From: Aliibacillus thermotolerans
GTDB lineage: Bacteria > Bacillota > Bacilli > Bacillales > Marinococcaceae
Reading direction: 5' to 3'
Assembly (NCBI RefSeq): GCF_027853235.1
Contig: NZ_WKJG01000022.1
Location: forward strand, 1 to 57,228
DNA length: 57,228 nucleotides
Positions within the stretch are counted from its first letter, which is position 1. Every line of letters begins with the position of its first letter. The position numbers and the translations under genes were made by a program. The notes under the pieces are model-generated. The model was not told the origin of the DNA and made no database searches. It worked only from the letters and a program-made list of their open reading frames with translations. Below are positions 34,301-42,629 of this stretch, one piece after another.

Positions 34301-35591
34301 CTTAGCTGATTATGACGAAAATTACGAACTACCAGAAGACGATGATGACGACAGAGATCAAGTAGAAACAGACGGTACGGTAACTTATACTAACACTACC
34401 GATGCAGATAATGTTGCGATTGAAGTAACTGATGCAGACGGAAATTTTGTAGAATACTCAAGAGCAGACGGAGAAATTAGCGCTGCTGTAGCAAGTTTCC
34501 TTTACAATAACCATACCGTACTTGAAGGCTCTGACTTATCATTTGGATTCACTAATGATGGAAACATCAATGCAGTTAAGGCCATCGAATTTAATGCAAA
34601 CCCTGTAGCTGGTGACTTAACTATTGATGCAAATACAGCATTTGATGGACTAGTAGTTGAAGGTAATGAAAACACATTAGATGGAGACTTAACTGTTCAA
34701 GCTGAAAATGTTACTGTTCGTAACCTCACTGTTACAAACTTAACAGTTCATCCTGCGGTTGAAGAAGACTTCACAGCAGAAAATGTAACAGTTAAAGGAA
34801 CTACTAATGTTAGCGGTGGTGGAATTAACTCTGTTTACTTCACTAACTCTACATTAGGTCCTGTTATTGTTGATGATACAGATGGAGTGCGATTAGTTCT
34901 TGATGGCACAACTGCTACAAATCTTAACGTTGATGCAGATGCTGTAGATGCTGTTATTGAATTAACTGGTGAAGCAGAAGTAACTACCTTAACTGCTGAA
35001 GCAGCTGTATCAGTAAGCGGTGCAGCTAAAGTTGGAGAAGTTGTAGCTAATGCTGAAGGTGTTACACTTGACGAAGAACCAGGAAAAATTTCTGGAACAG
35101 CAGCTGTTGAAGTTGGTGGAGAAAAGGTGAAAAAAGCAAGTAACGCCTCTGCAACTGCTAGCACAGTACCTGGTGATAATGCAGATGTAAATCCATTGGG
35201 TTCAGTTATTGTAAACTACACCTATGGTGACGGTGTTACATCAGGAGAGGTAGATTCCTTAGAGATTTCAATCTATAATGATGATAGACTACTAGCTACT
35301 AATGTTTTACAACCTGAAAAGCTAAATACAACGGCAAAAGGATCTGAAACTATATCTTCTCCGTTTAACCTTGGCAGAAGTGAAGTTCATGATAAGTGGG
35401 CTTGGGTTCGCGGAGAATATCCACTGTTAGTTGACGGTGTGGTAAATCCATCTGATTTACCAAATAAAGTAGTTGCAACTTTTGTTAAAGATGGAGTAAC
35501 TTATACAAGTGAAATAGAATTAGATACAAGTGCTTTAGAAATTCCAGAACCTTACGTAGCTCCGGAAGATAACAAAGAGGAACAGGAATAA
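31335..35591 (+). CDS. S-layer protein with three N-terminal SLH repeats
   Basis: A 1418-residue, very acidic secreted protein. It has a signal peptide ending near AQADAAES-type residues (about 1-39), three SLH repeats (about 40-215: FSDVHDTYWASDSIQRL, YNDLNDESYATPFAV, VVDLEDAHESHREN), then a long beta-rich body of Asp/Glu-rich segments and a C-terminal Ser/Thr/Val-rich stretch. Size, SLH anchoring, a consensus promoter, a long leader and a strong ribosome site all point to the main S-layer subunit. From about 34600 on the codon usage looks more AT-rich than in the first 3 kb, which may mean a recombined 3' part. Confidence 0.88.
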   Translation: MAYQPKSYRKFLATSVSAAMVATTFGAVAPVNVQQADAAESFSDVHDTYWASDSIQRLADQGIIHGYPDGTYRPGQTITRAQVAELFTHAFNLPVDEDATSPYNDLNDESYATPFAVAVTEAGIMQGRENGTEFAPGMELQRQQMATMLVRAFDLEPVEGEKANVVDLEDAHESHRENIEILSQYNITSTTDGKFRPKETVTRAQFAVFLDRALEVAKPTDILDVRALTDDGHVLEVQFTSPYRGEINRSDVRIFETASGFRKGVESVELSSDGMTLEVRLYDNTSEDAPDEIERLKEYTIQIGDLEYNFIRPGFLSEDDNARIVETDHNDRKITITSDDGRLVLDVSEELDFDFASVLGHEVRVWYDRDENLVDYELVVREDAVLDSIKVDRSDRIETIPDGTKYDLADDVVFIVNSGADDEIVETGDAEALVGNEYDAAKIIFDRRGDVAYVYAYEFADDPILAKELDGDYLFGYDSNELDLEDFLIIKDGQQITADDIEEYDLVFFNEDVLGGDGLAVVYNNVVTGEIEQVYDDSFVVDGNEYDYKHVYGGGSAQYLNEDGDFEELDDDAAKLLQDAGPVTVYLNLKGDVVYVTGEVDQFVYSSNSIYLQGPIFPYVDSRGDGALEIEGVNAEGDVELYDLFVKSLDQITVLDGREKIEYEVDEDFPETENEIDKFALAVETDDGLSVETQSGPIDKETFIVALDDEGEIIDEVISLEKYINQAFGDNEQFTRNIIDVVEDDDGNVTELVFYDNFEILEGDIDENSNFANGYRLLNSTVVYDVSKADSFTDPDEDDVFVSTWGDLKEQGVDIFEGRATIYYNEDEEVTHIVTYTDTIQGETDHVALITKVNRDGGDIVRIEAFVNGERETYEVNKESADFVRVGSLVEITVNKSGDLVTGIKNLGDRLVVGLVEDVSVTDSTITLDNGNTYELTELEAVYDAKDRRGEDFSAERLRSIEEGDAVVLALADGSNRFVEAVVEVNKDDLADYDENYELPEDDDDDRDQVETDGTVTYTNTTDADNVAIEVTDADGNFVEYSRADGEISAAVASFLYNNHTVLEGSDLSFGFTNDGNINAVKAIEFNANPVAGDLTIDANTAFDGLVVEGNENTLDGDLTVQAENVTVRNLTVTNLTVHPAVEEDFTAENVTVKGTTNVSGGGINSVYFTNSTLGPVIVDDTDGVRLVLDGTTATNLNVDADAVDAVIELTGEAEVTTLTAEAAVSVSGAAKVGEVVANAEGVTLDEEPGKISGTAAVEVGGEKVKKASNASATASTVPGDNADVNPLGSVIVNYTYGDGVTSGEVDSLEISIYNDDRLLATNVLQPEKLNTTAKGSETISSPFNLGRSEVHDKWAWVRGEYPLLVDGVVNPSDLPNKVVATFVKDGVTYTSEIELDTSALEIPEPYVAPEDNKEEQE

Positions 35592-35658
35592 AACAAACAA
35601 TCATAAAGGGATCTGACTGACCCCACTGTTTAAAAGGTTAAAGCAGGGTGATGGGAGG

Positions 35659-35700
35659 AAAGCTCTGTGGAGAGAAATCTCTGCAGGGCTTTTCTTTTTT
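35659..35700 (+). terminator. Strong terminator after the S-layer gene
   Basis: AAAGCTCTG (35659-35667) pairs with CAGGGCTTT and encloses a second stem (GAGA/TCTC); a long T-rich run follows. Confidence 0.85.
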
Positions 35701-35709
35701 GCATTTGTT

Positions 35710-36701
35710 AGGTATATGAATGGAAATCATTGTTAACAATAGTTATTGTTGATGAATACAACCACTCATTCCTAAGACTAGATGCTGAATCTAGAGACGG
35801 TGATGTTGAGAGATTCTTCTTAGATGAAGATTTTGATGCTTTTGCCTTTGCTGGAGAGGAAGCTAGCCAAGAATTAATGATTGCTTGGTTTGGTAATAAA
35901 GGTGCTTCATATAGCGGCAACCTAGAAGTAGAAGTGGACGCTGCTGGAGACGTTACTTTAAACGTATTAGATGCTGACCCTGCTGATATTGAAGCAGCTG
36001 CGGTAGATGTAGTTAACGCTGCCGACGCTGATGGTATTATTGCTGCACTAGAAGAATTAGCTGAATTAGCTGATGGCTTCCTAGATGATGCAGATGAGAT
36101 TGTAGCGGGTAACGCTGTAGGATATGTTGCACAAATTGATGGAAGTGCGGCTGACGCAGGAGATGTAGATACAGCTGTAGATAATGTAAATGGATATGTA
36201 ACTGCAGTTAATAGTGCAGCTAACGAAGGAGACTTAGCAACAGCACTTGGTAACGTTGCTGGTTTAGAAGATTATGAGGCTGCTAACGATGCAGCTTACT
36301 GGGCAGCATACGACGCAGCAGGATATGACAACGGTGAAGAGTTTGCTTCAATTGCAGAAATTCAAGAGTTCGTAAATGAAGTAAACGAAGTTACAGTATT
36401 TGCTGCTAACAGTGGTGCAACTTCTTCAGATAATGGAGATGGAACTGCTACAATCACTGTAACTGTACAAAACAGTAATGGAGATGCTTTAACAGGTCTT
36501 GAAGAAGCAGACTTTGCAATCTATGAGACAAACACAACTACAGATTGGGCAACACCATTTGATAGCTTTACTGACAATGGAGATGGAACATATACTATTG
36601 TTGTAGATGAAGCTGATGGTAACCCATCTGAAACTGTTGATGTAGAAGTAGATGGAGTAAATGTAGAAACAGGTCTTCCTTTAGAAATTAGTGGTAACTA
36701 A
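35710..36701 (+). pseudogene. 3' fragment of a second S-layer-type protein gene
   Basis: The open frame (323 codons from TTG 35730) has no ribosome site, no signal peptide and no SLH repeats, and begins right behind the terminator of the S-layer gene. The product is acidic. A helical Ala/Asp-rich part (about 80-220) with repeated NAAD/DVVNAAD-like segments is followed by an Ig-like domain (NGDGTATITVTVQNSNGD, DNGDGTYTIVVDEADG) of the kind found in S-layer and adhesin C-termini. A very strong terminator follows. I read it as the C-terminal remnant of another S-layer gene, possibly a recombination donor. Confidence 0.6.
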
Positions 36702-36744
36702 TCAACACAACCCAAAACTAAGATAACAAATCTTAGCTAAAAAG

Positions 36745-36790
36745 AACCCCCTCAGCCTTGGGAGCAATCCTAAGTGCTGGGGGGTTTTTT
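36745..36790 (+). terminator. Strong terminator after the S-layer fragment
   Basis: AACCCCCTCAGC pairs with TGCTGGGGGGTT around an inner GGA/TCC stem and six T residues follow. Confidence 0.9.
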
Positions 36791-36804
36791 ATTGTGGTGA
36801 AACT

Positions 36805-36852
36805 AAAAAGGGCTATCTGACACTGTGTTTACAATGTTAGGAAGCCCTTTTT
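36805..36852 (-). terminator. Terminator of a minus-strand remnant
   Basis: AAAAAGGGCT (36805-36814) and AGCCCTTTTT (36843-36852) form a perfect stem with a 28-base loop, placed right after the stop of the 36854-36970 frame on the minus strand. Confidence 0.65.
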
Positions 36853-36853
36853 G

Positions 36854-36970
36854 TTATTCAGTTACACCATGTAGCAGGCCGTAACGCTCGCCATTTATGT
36901 CCTTCGTGGAGTGAATGAGGTTAGCGTTGCTGTGGTCTAATTCTGGGATTTCATTTTCAATGATGATCAT
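36854..36970 (-). pseudogene. Possible C-terminal gene fragment (38 codons)
   Basis: A short minus-strand frame (MIIIENEIPELDHSNANLIH then STKDINGERYGLLHGVTE) with protein-like composition. It is open a few codons further upstream and directly followed by a terminator. It looks like the tail end of a deleted gene that kept its terminator. I do not recognise the family. Confidence 0.3.
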
Positions 36971-37031
36971 TGGGTCCTTGTCAATAGCTAATTAAATATT
37001 TGAAAATTAAAAAGGTGTTAACAAATAAATC

Positions 37032-37067
37032 AAAAAAGAGCCATCGCTTCATTGCGACGGCTTTTTT
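37032..37067 (-). terminator. Rho-independent terminator of the 494-residue protein gene
   Basis: On the minus strand AAAAAAGCCGTCGC pairs with GCGATGGCTCTTTTTT around AATGAA. Confidence 0.85.
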
Positions 37068-37068
37068 G

Positions 37069-38553
37069 TCAGACGACTAAAACGGTAATGATATTTGTAT
37101 TGTCATGATAGTCTTCTGGGCGGATATACACTTTGTTGTTTTCTTCAGTATCTGTAGAAACTAGATTTAGATGCGGGAGATTTTTTTGCTCGTTTTTGCG
37201 TAGAAGTTTCTGATTGGCTGCTTTTTCTATGTCTTTGTTGATTTGTTCTAGTGTACGGTATTTGTATATAGCTGATTTCATCAAAAACTGTTTTGCAATA
37301 TTTTTTTGCTCAGATGTTGTATATTGATTCCAATCTATACTTGCTCGTTGAAGGGCAAGGAGCATCATGTCTGTTGTATAAGCACATTGAACATCGGAAA
37401 TGATTTGTTGAATTTCTTTTTCATATGATTCAATTTTTTTCGTAATTGCAGCGATATCTTTTGATTGCAAGAGTGTCTTTTCATTTTCAAATAAAGCCTT
37501 TACAATCATTTGTCGATGATATCGATGTGATTTTAAAAATGGGCGAATTTGAAGTAGTGTCAGTGCTTGTTTAACATCTTCAGAGGAAGTCGGTTTCTCT
37601 AAGATGTAAAATGCTAACTGTGTTCGGATGATTGATTCGATTTCCTTTGACTTTTTAATATTGAAAACATGAGGTTGGGAAGCTAAATATTGAATGAAAC
37701 CTTCTTTATATTGAAAAGTTTCCCATTCTTTTAGTTTGATTTCTTCTACTAATAGGGTCTGTGTCTCTACATCCACCCGTTCAAATTGAGAGAATAGGAA
37801 AACAAGCGTTTCATGATACTGTTTTTCTGCTTTTGTAAATTGTTGTCGTAGTTCTTTTCGTTCTGTTTTTTCAAGTGGAATCGTGATTTGTATACTTGCT
37901 TCATCTAATAGTTCCTTCAATATTTTTAATTGCCGCGACAACTCTTTTAAATCGTCATGATTTTCTTCTAATTTTGGAAGCAATGTTAATGCTTTTTGTA
38001 GCGGATCATTTGGAAATAGTTGTTCCTTCAGGGAGTGAAGAAGTTTATTTATTTTTTCTTTTTTTGCTTCTATTTTCTCTTTCTCAACAGAATTGGATAA
38101 TCTTTCCAATTGGTTGAAAATGAAACGAATATTACTTGAATATTTTTTTAGGCTTTGTTGATCTGTAACAGTATTTATTTTTTCTTCTGTTTGTAATTGC
38201 TCTAATTTATTCCAAGCAGTGACTTTTTTCTTTTCATTCATTAGATGTCTTAAAATGCTTTGTTGCCACCCGTAGACAGGTAACTGTTTCACCATCTCTT
38301 CGCATGCTTTTAAATCATCCATGCTTACGGAGTCTTCTAACGATGAAAACTTCGATTGTAGACTATTAATGATGCATTCCATTGAAGGTGAAGAGGATGC
38401 GTTCAAGCCGGTCAAACTGGAAGTGTTTGTTATATCATCTAGCGTTGTGGCGCGAGTGCTCCCTTTTTTTAAAGCCATTCGATGCACCGTCTTCCTCAAT
38501 TCTCTTAAGTTTTTATCTATGTAAGGGTCTTTGACAATGGAAACAAACGACAT
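37069..38553 (-). CDS. Unrecognised 494-residue helical protein
   Basis: I do not recognise this protein. It is soluble, without signal peptide or membrane segments, rich in Lys/Glu/Leu/Gln and largely helical, with coiled-coil-like stretches around residues 130-260 and 370-400. The N-terminus has a Ser/Thr-rich stretch (about 35-60). The last residues are hydrophobic (NIITVLVV). GGGAGTGTGAG precedes ATG 38553. It is divergent from the sigma-factor gene at 38894, with a direct-repeat region between them. It lies at the edge of an accessory, decayed segment, so it may be a strain-specific gene. Confidence 0.6.
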   Translation of the reverse strand: MSFVSIVKDPYIDKNLRELRKTVHRMALKKGSTRATTLDDITNTSSLTGLNASSSPSMECIINSLQSKFSSLEDSVSMDDLKACEEMVKQLPVYGWQQSILRHLMNEKKKVTAWNKLEQLQTEEKINTVTDQQSLKKYSSNIRFIFNQLERLSNSVEKEKIEAKKEKINKLLHSLKEQLFPNDPLQKALTLLPKLEENHDDLKELSRQLKILKELLDEASIQITIPLEKTERKELRQQFTKAEKQYHETLVFLFSQFERVDVETQTLLVEEIKLKEWETFQYKEGFIQYLASQPHVFNIKKSKEIESIIRTQLAFYILEKPTSSEDVKQALTLLQIRPFLKSHRYHRQMIVKALFENEKTLLQSKDIAAITKKIESYEKEIQQIISDVQCAYTTDMMLLALQRASIDWNQYTTSEQKNIAKQFLMKSAIYKYRTLEQINKDIEKAANQKLLRKNEQKNLPHLNLVSTDTEENNKVYIRPEDYHDNTNIITVLVV

Positions 38554-38721
38554 TTCTCACACTCCCAATTTATAATCTTATCCTTATAATTCTAGCATAG
38601 TGAAGAAAAAATGTGAATCACTTTCACCGGATTCATCCTTTGATGAAAAAATGCATTTCTCAGCAAAAACTGTGCCATTCCTTAGGAGCTGATTCTTATT
38701 TTACGGTGGAAAAAAAGTCGA

Positions 38722-38812
38722 AATTTCAAATTCTGCATGCAGAACTTGAAATTCTGCTATACAAATTTGAAATTCTGCATGCCAAATTTTGATTTTCGTG
38801 AAATTCTGTCAT
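38722..38812 (+). repeat. Phased direct repeats upstream of the sigma-factor gene
   Basis: Four copies of a TTGAAATTCTGCATGC-like word. The TTCTGC core starts at 38731, 38752, 38773 and 38804 (last copy TTCTGT), so spacings are 21, 21 and 31 bases, i.e. about 2, 2 and 3 helical turns. They lie 80-170 bases before the sigma-factor start and look like a regulator-binding array. Confidence 0.6.
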
Positions 38813-38893
38813 GTGAAAAGTTCGATTTTTTTTCATAATATGAGGGTGCCTAGGACATCAACAAGGCGGCGCCGTCTTCATAAAGGAGAAAAA

Positions 38894-39397
38894 ATGAATA
38901 AGAAATTGGGGATTCCGTTTGAGGAAGTGGCAATGGATTTCACTCCGCTCGTCATGGGGATGATGAAAAGACTCAAAATTTATAAAAATAGAGAAGAATA
39001 CATCCAGATCGGATTTATCGCCTTGTGGAAAGCGTACCAAAATTATGACCCGGAAAAAGGTTCCTTCTCCTCTTTCGCATACAGCTACGTCCGTGGAGAT
39101 ATGCTCGCCCAACTAAAAAAAGACGCGAGCTACGACGAACGCTACCTATTAAACGACTTCGACGACGGAATGAAGCCGGTGGCAGACGAATCAAGAAGCT
39201 TACAAGAAGAATACGAAAGCATTTCCGCGTACTTAAAACACCTCACCCCACGGGAAGTGGACTGGGTCATTGAACATATCATCTATGGCAGAAGCATCAC
39301 CGAAATTGCAAATAAATACAACGTCGCACCAACCACCGTCAAATCATGGCGAAAACAAGCACTGAAAAAGCTACGAGAAAGACACATGCCGAAATAG
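38894..39397 (+). CDS. Small sigma-70-family RNA polymerase sigma factor
   Basis: A 167-residue alternative sigma factor. Region 2 is at about 20-85 (NREEYIQIGFIALWKAYQNY; the Phe/Tyr/Trp-rich core), a linker follows, and region 4 is at about 110-165 (LTPREVDWVIEHIIYG, ITEIANKYNVAPTTVKSWRK). It resembles YvrI/SigO-type or phage-like factors rather than ECF sigma factors with a membrane anti-sigma. No anti-sigma gene is adjacent. AAAGGAG precedes ATG 38894. The divergent unknown gene and the phased repeats may belong to its regulon (inference). Confidence 0.8.
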   Translation: MNKKLGIPFEEVAMDFTPLVMGMMKRLKIYKNREEYIQIGFIALWKAYQNYDPEKGSFSSFAYSYVRGDMLAQLKKDASYDERYLLNDFDDGMKPVADESRSLQEEYESISAYLKHLTPREVDWVIEHIIYGRSITEIANKYNVAPTTVKSWRKQALKKLRERHMPK

Positions 39398-39412
39398 AAC
39401 GAGTGAAAATAA

Positions 39413-39459
39413 AAAAGGCAGCCTTATCCTTCAAATAGCAAAAGGACAGGCTGTCTTTC
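39413..39459 (+). terminator. Terminator after the sigma-factor gene
   Basis: AAGGCAGCCTTATCCTT pairs imperfectly with AAGGACAGGCTGTCTTT around CAAATAGCAA. Confidence 0.75.
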
Positions 39460-39613
39460 TTGTAATCAGAGAACTAATCTCTTCAATTAAATGTAAAAAT
39501 AGTATTTAAATTATGATTTAATTTCATAAACATACGTTTACCTATGTTTGGATGACAAGTAAAGTCAAAAGGAAAGAGGAGATTGACGCCATAATATAAG
39601 GGGGGTTTTACAA

Positions 39614-39763
39614 ATGAGTATTGGAGTGATTTCACCGTATGCTGCCTTCACGGAAAGTGTGAAGAAAATCGCTGCCAAATGGGATTTCCCGCTTGAGATT
39701 AGGGAAGGAGCTTTAAACCTGGGGCTATACAACGGTGGAGTGACTACTGGCATAAGAAGATAA
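39614..39763 (+). pseudogene. Truncated PrpR_N-type regulator (N-terminus only)
   Basis: A good ribosome site (AAGGGGGG) precedes ATG 39614. The first 38 residues (MSIGVISPYAAFTESVKKIA then AKWDFPLEIREGALNLGL) look like the start of the PrpR_N sensory domain found in sigma-54-dependent regulators. The frame then runs into unrelated sequence next to a group II intron end and stops at residue 49. The HTH and AAA domains are gone. It is a 5' remnant cut off by rearrangement. Confidence 0.55.
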
Positions 39764-39800
39764 GCTATTCACGGAAGGAAGTCTTGCGTTACCCATCTTA

Positions 39801-39877
39801 ATTGAACCGCCGTATACGCGAACCGTACGTACGGTGGTGTGAGAGGACGGAGGTTCATCGTCTCCTCCTACTCGATT
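39801..39877 (+). mobile_element. Group II intron 3' end (domain V/VI), copy 1
   Basis: The segment GAACCGCCGTATACGCGAAC ... GGTGGTGTGAGAGGACGG ... CTCCTCCTACTCGATT is the characteristic 3' end of bacterial group II introns (domain V and VI). No reverse-transcriptase frame is present, so it is a remnant left in the duplicated Rpn unit. Confidence 0.75.
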
Positions 39878-39948
39878 CTTTGTCCGATCACTACAAAGTT
39901 ACAGCGCGTAGCGGATTTCTTGTCGCAAAGAAAGCCTCTTTATCAAAG

Positions 39949-40626
39949 TTAATGCAAATATCGTTTTACGTCATCGATACTTTCGAGATTGAAAATATTC
40001 ATTAAAATAACTTGCAGCGTCTCTTTATCTGCTTTTGCAATTTCATTTTTCAGCTCTTTCGGCAACGCACCAAATTTACTTGTTAATTGGATGATTGCCA
40101 TATTAGATAAAGCTTTCGTCTCGCCAATATCGATTCCTTTTTCAATTCCTTTTTCAATTCCTTTTTCAATTCCTTTTTCGATTCCTTCTTTTCGCAAAAT
40201 ATCCGCCAATGTCATTACGACTTCACTCCCTTCGAGCTGAGTAGTTTCGATTTCGTGAATCATTTGTTCCATATCTTCTGTGGTGAAATCTCTCGCCACA
40301 GTAAAAATATAACGCATCAATGTTTCCAAGTAACCGACTGCTGTTTGCTTATTTTCCAACTCGTTTAGATAATGAATCGAACGAAAAATGGCTTCATTTT
40401 GTTTTTGTACGTCACCTGTATTTAAATCGCGAAATAACGTGAGTAAAATTTTCAATTGTGCCGTTCCTTTTATTTCTTCATCGGAATGGCGGGAAATGTC
40501 ATATAACAAAAACTCAAAGTTTGGTACATATCCTTTTAGTCGCTCCGGCAGCTCATCATATCCGTTTAAAATATCCCCTAAATTAGATGGAATATTCCAG
40601 TTTTTCTTTCCATGGTAAATGACCAC
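39949..40626 (-). pseudogene. Rpn-family nuclease, 5'-truncated copy
   Basis: The 225 codons match residues 119-330 of the full copy at 40831-41823 almost perfectly, but the first 118 residues, which hold most of the PD-(D/E)XK nuclease fold, are missing. Homology ends abruptly at about 40627, where unrelated sequence begins. It differs also in a 12-base tandem repeat: GIEKG is present as four units here and one in the full copy. Confidence 0.8.
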
Positions 40627-40688
40627 TGGAAGAGCCGAGGGTTAAGAAGTCTACACAAACGTTATGAATTCTTGCGTTATTCATCTTG

Positions 40689-40766
40689 ATTGAACCGCTG
40701 TATACGCGAACCGTACGTACGGTGGTGTGAGAGGACGGAGGTTCATCACCTCCTCCTACTCGATTC
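40689..40766 (+). mobile_element. Group II intron 3' end (domain V/VI), copy 2
   Basis: Nearly identical to the segment at 39801-39877, with the terminal stem GGAGG/CCTCC perfect here. It again flanks the 3' end of an Rpn gene and has no associated intron-encoded protein. Confidence 0.75.
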
Positions 40767-40830
40767 CGATCACTACAAAGTTACAGCGCGTAGAGGCTTT
40801 TTTGTCGCAAAGAAAGCCTCTTCATCAAAG

Positions 40831-41823
40831 TTAATGCAAGTATCGTTTTACGTCATCAATACTTTCGAGATTGAAAATATTCATTAAAATAACTTGCAGC
40901 GTCTCTTTATCTGCTTTTGCAATTTCATTTTTCAACTCTTTCGGCAACGCACCAAATTTACTTGTTAATTGGATGATTGCCATATTAGATAAAGCTTTCG
41001 TCTCGCCAATATCGATTCCTTTTTCGATTCCTTCTTTTCGCAAAATATCCGCCAATGTCATCACGACTTCACTCCCTTCGAGCTGAGTAGTTTCGATTTC
41101 GTGAATCATTTGTTCCATATCTTCTGTGGTGAAATCTCTCGCCACAGTAAAAATATAACGCATCAATGTTTCCAAGTAACCGACTGCTGTTTGCTTATTT
41201 TCCAACTCGTTTAGATAATGAATCGAACGAAAAATGGCTTCATTTTGTTTTTGTACGTCACCTGTATTTAAATCGCGAAATAACGTGAGTAAAATTTTCA
41301 ATTGTGCCGTTCCTTTTATTTCTTCATCGGAATGGCGGGAAATGTCATATAACAAAAACTCAAAGTTTGGTACATATCCTTTTAGTCGCTCCGGCAGCTC
41401 ATCATATCCGTTTAAAATATCCCCTAAATTAGATGGAATATTCCAGTTTTTCTTTCCATGGTAAATGACCAGAGGAATAATTATTGGCAATTCATTTGTA
41501 TGCTCTTTGTTTCGTTTTGCTTCCCAAATTTCGACCATATATTTTAAAAGCTGAAATGAAATTCCACGGTCTAAATAACTTTTATGTTCAAACAGCAAGT
41601 AAAGGTAGCCTTCTTTATTGCAAATATTTACTTTGAATAGTAAATCTGAGAAATTTTCTTCAAGCTCTTTGTTAATAAAACTATCCTTTTGTACCTCAAG
41701 GGTGTTTACATCTACCACTTTTAAAATGTGTTCGGGGAGGTAGTGAACGATAAAATCTTTCGCAGTTTCAACGTTACCCAACGTTTCTTTAAAAAATTTA
41801 TCATGCGGATTTTGAATTTCCAT
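40831..41823 (-). CDS. Rpn-family recombination-promoting nuclease/putative transposase
   Basis: A 330-residue protein of the Rpn (Transposase_31) family, PD-(D/E)XK endonucleases linked to recombination and possibly phage defence. The start MEIQNPHDKFFKETLGN is typical, FEHKSYLD carries the catalytic E-x-K region, and LPIIIPLVIYHGKKNWN follows. The C-terminal part is helical and holds a GIEKGIDIGE segment, a spot that varies by tandem repeats in this family. It is intact, unlike the copy at 39949. No ribosome site stands out, but the MEIQNPHDKFFKE start matches the family. The function in vivo is unproven. Confidence 0.85.
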   Translation of the reverse strand: MEIQNPHDKFFKETLGNVETAKDFIVHYLPEHILKVVDVNTLEVQKDSFINKELEENFSDLLFKVNICNKEGYLYLLFEHKSYLDRGISFQLLKYMVEIWEAKRNKEHTNELPIIIPLVIYHGKKNWNIPSNLGDILNGYDELPERLKGYVPNFEFLLYDISRHSDEEIKGTAQLKILLTLFRDLNTGDVQKQNEAIFRSIHYLNELENKQTAVGYLETLMRYIFTVARDFTTEDMEQMIHEIETTQLEGSEVVMTLADILRKEGIEKGIDIGETKALSNMAIIQLTSKFGALPKELKNEIAKADKETLQVILMNIFNLESIDDVKRYLH

Positions 41824-42102
41824 TTACTGTCCCCCCCACGCATCAGACATTTACATTTATTATACAATGCTGGCTTTCGAAGTAAAAGGGATTTCCTCTC
41901 CATGCAACAGAATCAATACGTGCCTTATGTGAAAACCTGTCTCATGCGTCGTTCAATGTGACGATTATTACTTCCGATTCTCTTATTATCAGTTCCATGA
42001 AGCAAGGAACAAAAGCCATTTGCGCTACAGTTTTCAAAACCTTCGTTTATTTTTTCTTCTCTGCTTATCGGGGCATTGAGTGTGGAACAAACTTTCATCC
42101 TT

Positions 42103-42309
42103 CATCCGACACATTTTTGAGGAAATCATGCGCGGAACTGTCTTATCAGCAGTTTATGCGACACTTTGTGAGGGAAGGCTACTTGCATTGGTCGTATAGG
42201 ACAGCATGTTGGAAAACATTAGGTCGTGCAAAATCGTTTTTCTCTTTCATGCGACGCATGGGGACGTAATTCATCTGACGAGTTGTCGCATGATCCGTTC
42301 ATACGACGA
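42103..42309. repeat. Family-1 mosaic array between divergent genes
   Basis: Forward half-sites at 42103, 42155, 42248 and 42300; reverse half-sites at 42140 (degenerate), 42191 and 42285. Steps are 37, 15, 36, 57, 37, 15. The long spacer keeps the ACATTAGGTCGTG core. Sequence 42230-42309 is closely similar to 45770-45850. The remaining part of 41824-42629 shows no supported gene. Confidence 0.8.
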
Positions 42310-42629
42310 TTATTTCAGTTTTCTCCAACTTTATTGTTTCCATGAAATGTGAAATGCATAAAAATGGTTTGTGCAAATACTGCCCTCCCTGAAAATAAGT
42401 CCTCAAAATTTATAATGATAATTAATTAACGTTCGTTTATAGCAAAAGGGAATCCTTTTGAGTAATATTTAAGCGAAAATAACTATTAAGTCCTATGAAG
42501 AGAATCGGCATATAGTCCTTATTTTTCGGATGTCAATGGGAGTGATTCACTAATCGCTCTCTACTTAACATGATTTAAACCTTATATGTTGAGGAGGCAA
42601 AATGACGGACTACGATGGAGGTGTCTGTA

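Noticed and set aside
39989-40240. Plus-strand frames with a PFSIPFSI-type repeat opposite the Rpn gene
   Set aside because: They are the reverse reading of the GIEKG-coding repeat of the Rpn gene.
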